DNA of 64,000 nt from Geobacter sp. DSM 9736. Lineage in GTDB: Bacteria > Desulfobacterota > Desulfuromonadia > Geobacterales > Geobacteraceae. Position numbers and translations under genes: made by a program. The notes beneath the pieces were generated by a model. The model was not told where the DNA came from. It searched no databases and saw only the letters and a program-made list of their open reading frames with translations. The stretch covers positions 3,844,753 to 3,908,752 of the forward strand of contig NZ_LT896716.1 in the NCBI RefSeq assembly GCF_900187405.1, read 5' to 3'. Below, piece by piece: positions 59,373-64,000 of this stretch (the first letter of the stretch is position 1; each line of letters starts with the position of its first letter).

Positions 59373-61043
59373 TCAGCTGCAGAAATCTTTCAACTGGTTA
59401 TTCATTCCCGAACCATTGTCTGCAATTTCTTCCGCATCAAGCGGAAGTCGTATAGTAAAGGTCGTTCCTGCTCCTACCGTGCTTTCAACTTCGATCTTCC
59501 CCCCGTGACTCTCGATGATCCCGTAAGAAACTGACAGTCCGAGCCCTGTCCCCTTCGTTTCCTTTGTTGTGAAAAATGGATCGAAGATCTTCTCCAGGTT
59601 GTCCGGGGCGATACCGCAGCCATTGTCTATAACTTCTACAAAGACTCCATCTGAACCCGTGCCTGAAGTTATGGTCAAGTCACCACCAAAAGGCATTGCA
59701 TGGCTTGCATTGAGGAGGATGTTGACGAAAACCTGCTCGATCTGGTGCGGATCTACCAGCACCGAGGGGATATTTTCATCGTATCGCTTCGTGATTATTA
59801 TGTCATGGAAGCTGGACTGGTTGGTGACAAGGGCCAGCGTCTCGTCCATTATGGTATTTATGCATGACAGCTGCTTCTGCGGAGGGGTCTCCCGGGAGAA
59901 GTCGAGCAGTCCCTTGACGATCTTTGCACACCGCTTCGTTTCCCGGACGATCATTGCCATATCGTTCTTCATGACAGGATCTAGCCTCGAGTCGTTGTTG
60001 ATCATCGAAGAAAACATGAGGATTCCGGTAAGCGGGTTGTTAATTTCGTGAGCGATTCCGGCCACCAATTCTCCCAGTGACGCAAGTTTCTCGGAACGTA
60101 CCAGTTGATTCTGCATCATCTGAATTTCCTTGGTACGCTCTTCGACCTTCTCTTCCAGGTTCTTTGCCCATTCTTCCAGTTCGGTTCTTGCTTTTTTCAG
60201 GTTGACCGTCATTGAGTTGAAGGCTTTTGCAAGTTCGCCAAGTTCGTCGGTTGAAAAATAGGGAACAGTGGCGTTGAGTTCCCCTCTGGACAGAAGTTTA
60301 GTGTGTTGCAGTAGATGTTTTACCGGCTGATTGACTAACGTTTGAGTGAAGAGGGTGATGCTTCCCCATACAAGCAGCGTCACGAATACCGTCATGGCGC
60401 TGAATTTGTACCGGTAGGAATCGAGCAGCGCACGCATGTTGTCGAGAGACACCACCACGTCGAGGACACCAAGAACGCGGGCCGTGGGAGGATGGAAGTG
60501 ACAGGGGGCCGTGTAGCAGGCCTTCTCGTTATAGATGGCTTTGGCGAGCCCCATGACCTGCTTGTTGTTTCGGTCGTGAAACATTCGACTACGGCTCATG
60601 GTCGGGACTTGGGTCAGAGGCACCGAGCCGGCATGACACATATTGCATGCCTCCGCACTCTTGTCGACAAATGTGCCGATCTCGCTCGCCTTTGTTGAAT
60701 ATATGATAATCCCGTTCTTGTTCACCATTCTGATCTGCTCGATGCCGCTCTGCGTTCCTACCTCCCGGATCGTCTGGTAAACCCGCTTCTGGTCATTTTC
60801 AAGCATTTGATGGTGGGTCGTTTTGATGAGGGTCTCGGTGAGTTTGTCCGCATCGGAGGCCGCCTCTTCAAGGACTAGCTTTTCAAGCGCCTCGAGGCTT
60901 ATGTACGAAAAGAGCGCCATGAACAGCAGGAGCATCAGGCTCGTCGAGATCGAGAGCTTGGTTATCAGGCTGAACCGGAAGAAATTCACCATTTGCTCCG
61001 CAGTGGCTTGGAGGAAACTGATTAAAAATTTGAGAGGATTCAA
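59373..61043 (-). CDS. histidine kinase with periplasmic c-haem sensor domain
   Basis: This gene encodes 556 residues. One helix (about 28-50), a periplasmic domain (51-205) with CNMCH (C133, C136, H137) and CYTAPCH (C176, C181, H182), a second helix (about 210-230) and HAMP (NQPVKHLLQHTKLLSRGELNATVP). A coiled coil, HisKA with H-box AHEINNPLTGIL, and an ATPase domain with N (VNILLNASHAM), G1 (VIDNGCGI) and G2 (GTGLGLSV) boxes follow. CX2CH plus CX4CH predict one or two covalent haems, so the sensor likely reads redox state, O2, NO or similar. It is convergent with, and probably drives, the sigma-54 activator at 57.9-59.4 kb. Confidence 0.92.
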   Translation of the reverse strand: MNPLKFLISFLQATAEQMVNFFRFSLITKLSISTSLMLLLFMALFSYISLEALEKLVLEEAASDADKLTETLIKTTHHQMLENDQKRVYQTIREVGTQSGIEQIRMVNKNGIIIYSTKASEIGTFVDKSAEACNMCHAGSVPLTQVPTMSRSRMFHDRNNKQVMGLAKAIYNEKACYTAPCHFHPPTARVLGVLDVVVSLDNMRALLDSYRYKFSAMTVFVTLLVWGSITLFTQTLVNQPVKHLLQHTKLLSRGELNATVPYFSTDELGELAKAFNSMTVNLKKARTELEEWAKNLEEKVEERTKEIQMMQNQLVRSEKLASLGELVAGIAHEINNPLTGILMFSSMINNDSRLDPVMKNDMAMIVRETKRCAKIVKGLLDFSRETPPQKQLSCINTIMDETLALVTNQSSFHDIIITKRYDENIPSVLVDPHQIEQVFVNILLNASHAMPFGGDLTITSGTGSDGVFVEVIDNGCGIAPDNLEKIFDPFFTTKETKGTGLGLSVSYGIIESHGGKIEVESTVGAGTTFTIRLPLDAEEIADNGSGMNNQLKDFCS

Positions 61044-61153
61044 GACTAATGTACAACCATCCTCTAGTCAAGTCCTTATTCCCAGGGCGAATCATGAGTC
61101 CGACGTGATGCCGATTCTGTGGGGGACTATCGTGTGCGCCCGAGAGGAAAGTG

Positions 61154-61181
61154 TTGCAAAACAGGATTAAGGTAGGATAAT
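61154..61181 (+). promoter_or_regulatory. predicted promoter and repeat before the GH13 gene
   Basis: TTGCAA (61154-61159), 16 bases, GATAAT (61176-61181). Immediately after, TTACAATGC occurs twice with a 10-base period (61181-61189 and 61191-61199), one helical turn, which could be an operator. Confidence 0.45.
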
Positions 61182-61216
61182 TACAATGCATTACAATGCC
61201 CCGGGAGACGAACTAC

Positions 61217-64000
61217 ATGAATAAACCGCAGCTCGCCCAGCAGTTGTTCCCCTTCAATACACCGGTTTCCGCACATTTTTGGAGAAAGCTGCAGCTACAG
61301 GAACTGGTCCTGGTGGCTGATGCTGCCCTGAAACTCCCCCGTATAGTTCTCGTCCGACGTCTGGTGGAGAGGCTAAACCGCTTGCCGGAGCGAAGCGGGA
61401 ACCCGGTGCCTCCGGGGCTACTTCATCTGTACGGGCTGGTCTGCAAGGTTTACCGCTATGTCATAGATCATTTCGAAGCTGCACATCCGGAGATGTGGCA
61501 GAAAGCCATCCGAGGTGCGGGATACGACCCGGAGGGGGATTCGGCTCGTCTGGTGATAGAGGCTTTCTGCAAGTTTTTCCCTCCTGTCGAGGTAGCCACG
61601 GAAACACGCGATGCACATGACTTTCTTTCCGCTGATCCCGATCGACGGGGGAGGAACCTTCTGCTTGGAGAAATGCTCCTGCTGCGGGTAGCCGCCGAAA
61701 ATCCCGCTCTCGATCCTGTTCGGGAGCTTGTTGCCGACCACGAGCTGGTTACGCTGCAGCCCGAATATGCGCCATTCACGTTGAGAACGGAGCGGGAACT
61801 TGCCAACACGCCACCCGTTGCTCCTTTTGAAATGCCCATTCCGCAGCTACTCCGGGCTCCTGTCAAAGCGTCTCCCAATTCTCTCTCAGGACAGATGGAT
61901 TACATACGTCTCCACTGGCGGCAGATGCTCCCTCCTGAAATGCTTGAGGAGATAACCGTAGCACTCGACATCGTTAAGGAGGAAGAGAGGGCGTGGTGGT
62001 CCGGTCCCGGGCTTCCGCAGGTGCTCCAGTTTCCATCCCGGGAAGAGCTGCGTGCCCATGGTGCAGCGGGCTACGAATATCCGGAATACGAGAGGTTTTC
62101 GCCCGACATTGACTGGATGGCGGATGTCGTGATGATGGCAAAGATGGTCTATGTCTGGCTGGATCAGCTTTCCCTCAAGTACGGAACAGTCATCCAGCGT
62201 CTCGACCAGATCCCCGACGAGGAACTGGATACACTCGCGCGCTGGGGGTTCACGGCTCTCTGGCTTATCGGACTCTGGGAGCGCTCTCCCGCATCACAGA
62301 AGATAAAACAGTTGAGCGGGAATCCAGATGCCATCTCTTCGGCCTATTCCCTCTATGACTACATGATAGCTGCGGACCTGGGTGGGGAGGAAGCTCTCAA
62401 CAATCTGAAGGGGCGTGCGTGGCAGCGAGGCATCAGGCTTGCCAGCGACATGGTGCCCAATCACACCGGTATATACTCCCGTTGGACGGTGGAGCATCCC
62501 GACTGGTTCGTTTCACTCGACTACCCTCCCTACCCCGCCTACCGCTTTACAGGGCCCGATCTTTCCTTCGACGGACGGGTAAGTCTCCAAATCGAAGACG
62601 GGTACTGGGACAAACGTGACGCTGCTGTTGTCTTCAAGCATGTGGATAATCAGTCGGGGCACACCCGTTACATCTATCATGGCAACGACGGTACGAGCAC
62701 CCCCTGGAACGATACGGCACAACTAAACTATCTTCTTCCTCAGGTGCGTGAGGCGGTGATACAGACGATCCTCCATGTGGCCCGGCAGTTTCCGATAATA
62801 AGGTTTGACGCGGCCATGACTCTTGCAAAGAAGCACTACCAGCGGCTCTGGTATCCCCAGCCGGGGCACGGCAGTGGCGTTCCCTCCAGAGCGGAGCATG
62901 GCATGAGTCGTGACGCCTTCGATGCCGCCTTTCCGGTGGAGTTCTGGCGGGAGGTGGTGGACCGTGTCGCGGCGGAAGCTCCGGATACGCTCCTGCTGGC
63001 CGAAGCCTTCTGGCTCATGGAAGGATATTTTGTGCGGACTCTGGGGATGCATCGCGTTTACAACAGTGCCTTCATGAATATGCTGAAGATGGAGGAGAAC
63101 GCAAAGTACCGCCAGACCGTCAAAAACGTCCTTGAGTTCAATCCAGAGATCCTGAAACGGTTCGTCAACTTCATGAACAACCCCGACGAGCGGACTGCCA
63201 TCGAGCAATTCGGGAAGGAAGGCAAATATATCGGGGCGGCTGTTCTGCTCGTGACCATGCCGGGGCTGCCGATGATAGGGCATGGGCAGGTCGAGGGATT
63301 CCACGAAAAATATGGGATGGAGTATCGCCGTGCTTACTGGAACGAGCCGGTGGATGAGCACCTGGTGGCCGTGCACGAGGCAAAGATCTTTCCCTTGATG
63401 CGCAGGCGGCACCTCTTTAGCGGCTCTGAAAACTTCATTTTCTATGATTTCTTCACTGCCGATCATGTTGACGAAAACGTTTTCGCCTATTCAAATCGTT
63501 CGGGAAATGAACGAGGCATCATAATCTACCATAACACCTTCGCTTCCACTGCCGGGTGGATCCGCACATCCACTGCCCGGGCCGAGAAGATCGATTCGGG
63601 AGAAACAGTGCTGCGGCAAACGTCTCTCGGCGAGGCACTTTCCTTCAACTCCGACGGACGCTACTATTACGGATTTCGCGATTATGCCTCCGGAATGGAG
63701 TACATAAGGGCAGGGCGCGAGTTGTGTGAAAAGGGGCTCTTTGTCGAGCTGGAAGCTTATGAGTTTCATGCGTTCCTCGATTTCAGGGAGATCATAGACG
63801 ACGAATATGGTACCTGGGGAAGGATGTGTCATGTCCTGGAAGGCCGCCCGGTAATTAGCCTGGATGAGGAAGTGAAACGGATCCGTTACGGCTCGGTCAT
63901 CGATAGGTTCGGAACTGCCCTCCAGCGGTGCAGTAGTTTCTTCCTTTCACCGGAAGAGGTTGAGCGTGCAGCCGCCCGGGAAGCATTGACCGACTTTTAC
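61217..64000 (+). CDS. large GH13 alpha-amylase-family protein (truncated by window edge)
   Basis: The frame opens at ATG 61217 and continues for 928 codons to the last base. A long N-terminal region (about 1-300, helical and unlike other domains I recognise) precedes the catalytic barrel. RLASDMVPNHTGI is the first conserved region, PIIRFDAAMTLAKK (about residue 530) holds the nucleophile Asp, LLLAEAFWLMEGYF (about 596) the acid/base Glu, and FMNNPDERTAI (about 655) the third acidic residue. No signal peptide is seen, so it is probably cytosolic, acting on glycogen, maltodextrin or trehalose. Proteins of more than 1,000 residues of this type occur in Geobacter. The preceding gene is on the other strand. 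Confidence 0.85.
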   Translation, partial: MNKPQLAQQLFPFNTPVSAHFWRKLQLQELVLVADAALKLPRIVLVRRLVERLNRLPERSGNPVPPGLLHLYGLVCKVYRYVIDHFEAAHPEMWQKAIRGAGYDPEGDSARLVIEAFCKFFPPVEVATETRDAHDFLSADPDRRGRNLLLGEMLLLRVAAENPALDPVRELVADHELVTLQPEYAPFTLRTERELANTPPVAPFEMPIPQLLRAPVKASPNSLSGQMDYIRLHWRQMLPPEMLEEITVALDIVKEEERAWWSGPGLPQVLQFPSREELRAHGAAGYEYPEYERFSPDIDWMADVVMMAKMVYVWLDQLSLKYGTVIQRLDQIPDEELDTLARWGFTALWLIGLWERSPASQKIKQLSGNPDAISSAYSLYDYMIAADLGGEEALNNLKGRAWQRGIRLASDMVPNHTGIYSRWTVEHPDWFVSLDYPPYPAYRFTGPDLSFDGRVSLQIEDGYWDKRDAAVVFKHVDNQSGHTRYIYHGNDGTSTPWNDTAQLNYLLPQVREAVIQTILHVARQFPIIRFDAAMTLAKKHYQRLWYPQPGHGSGVPSRAEHGMSRDAFDAAFPVEFWREVVDRVAAEAPDTLLLAEAFWLMEGYFVRTLGMHRVYNSAFMNMLKMEENAKYRQTVKNVLEFNPEILKRFVNFMNNPDERTAIEQFGKEGKYIGAAVLLVTMPGLPMIGHGQVEGFHEKYGMEYRRAYWNEPVDEHLVAVHEAKIFPLMRRRHLFSGSENFIFYDFFTADHVDENVFAYSNRSGNERGIIIYHNTFASTAGWIRTSTARAEKIDSGETVLRQTSLGEALSFNSDGRYYYGFRDYASGMEYIRAGRELCEKGLFVELEAYEFHAFLDFREIIDDEYGTWGRMCHVLEGRPVISLDEEVKRIRYGSVIDRFGTALQRCSSFFLSPEEVERAAAREALTDFY

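Noticed and set aside
62723-63466. Minus-strand ORF of 247 codons
   Set aside because: It lies wholly antisense to the catalytic part of the GH13 gene, where codon bias keeps the opposite frame open; the translation has no recognisable motif.
1-64000. CRISPR arrays, insertion sequences, prophage or integrated elements
   Set aside because: No spaced direct repeats, transposase, integrase or phage genes were seen on either strand, and gene order looks chromosomal throughout.

Overview
The window looks like chromosome from a Geobacteraceae (Desulfuromonadales/Geobacterales) bacterium. The reasons are dense multiheme c-type cytochromes including nanowire-type triheme repeats, an NrfD/HybB plus HybA-like quinone:cytochrome module of the Cbc kind, sigma-54 response regulators, c-heme sensor proteins, and housekeeping strings (ispE - tRNA-Gln - prs - rplY - pth; rpsF - rpsR - DUF2232 gene - rplI; glyQS - ppdK). 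I see no insertion sequence, phage, CRISPR array or integrase. All assignments come from reading the sequence and its translations; no database search was possible.

Layout. 1-5 kb (mostly minus strand): a truncated AspT/YidE-type transporter, a small outer-membrane barrel, a BON-domain protein, two possible tiny plus-strand ORFs, and a FecR/DUF6600 secreted protein. 5-12.4 kb: a tightly packed minus-strand operon reading UPF0158, two AI-2E-type permeases, a CopA P-type ATPase, a rhodanese, a MauE/DoxX-like protein, plsY and mltG. 12.4-20.2 kb: lpxH-like gene, YkgJ-like cluster protein, a PBP transpeptidase, YihY/BrkB, YtxH and DUF948 proteins, a MoeB/ThiF E1-like enzyme, rpoH (with a CIRCE operator at its promoter), and a receiver-HisKA protein. 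20.3-37.4 kb (mostly plus strand): ilvE, small Cys-rich ORFs, clpB, ispE, tRNA-Gln, prs, rplY, pth, rpsF/rpsR/rplI, sppA, mutM, glyQS. 37.5-46.7 kb: ppdK, a cold-shock gene, radical-SAM proteins, MarC, a FAH-family protein, and a thiS-thiG-thiE operon behind a TPP riboswitch with its own terminator.

The most distinctive part is 46.8-61.0 kb, a redox-sensing and respiratory module. On the minus strand, a sigma-54 (-24/-12) promoter at 53344-53359 precedes a small membrane protein, a receiver-like protein that lacks the phosphoacceptor Asp, a second small membrane protein, a 56-residue membrane protein, a pentaheme cytochrome, a four-cluster Fe-S protein with a twin-arginine signal, an NrfD/HybB-type quinone-binding membrane subunit, and then a nonaheme cytochrome made of three triheme repeats with its own sigma-70 promoter. 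A kinase-less c-heme sensor and a four-TM-like protein follow. Divergently lie a hybrid histidine kinase, a sigma-54 activator, a third paralogue of the small membrane proteins, a second sigma-54 activator, and a histidine kinase whose periplasmic domain is homologous to the kinase-less sensor. Both sensors carry a CX2CH and a CX4CH motif. My inference is a self-contained circuit in which periplasmic haem redox state or a small ligand controls expression of a menaquinol-linked electron-export complex.

The window closes with the first 928 codons of a very large GH13 alpha-amylase-family protein.
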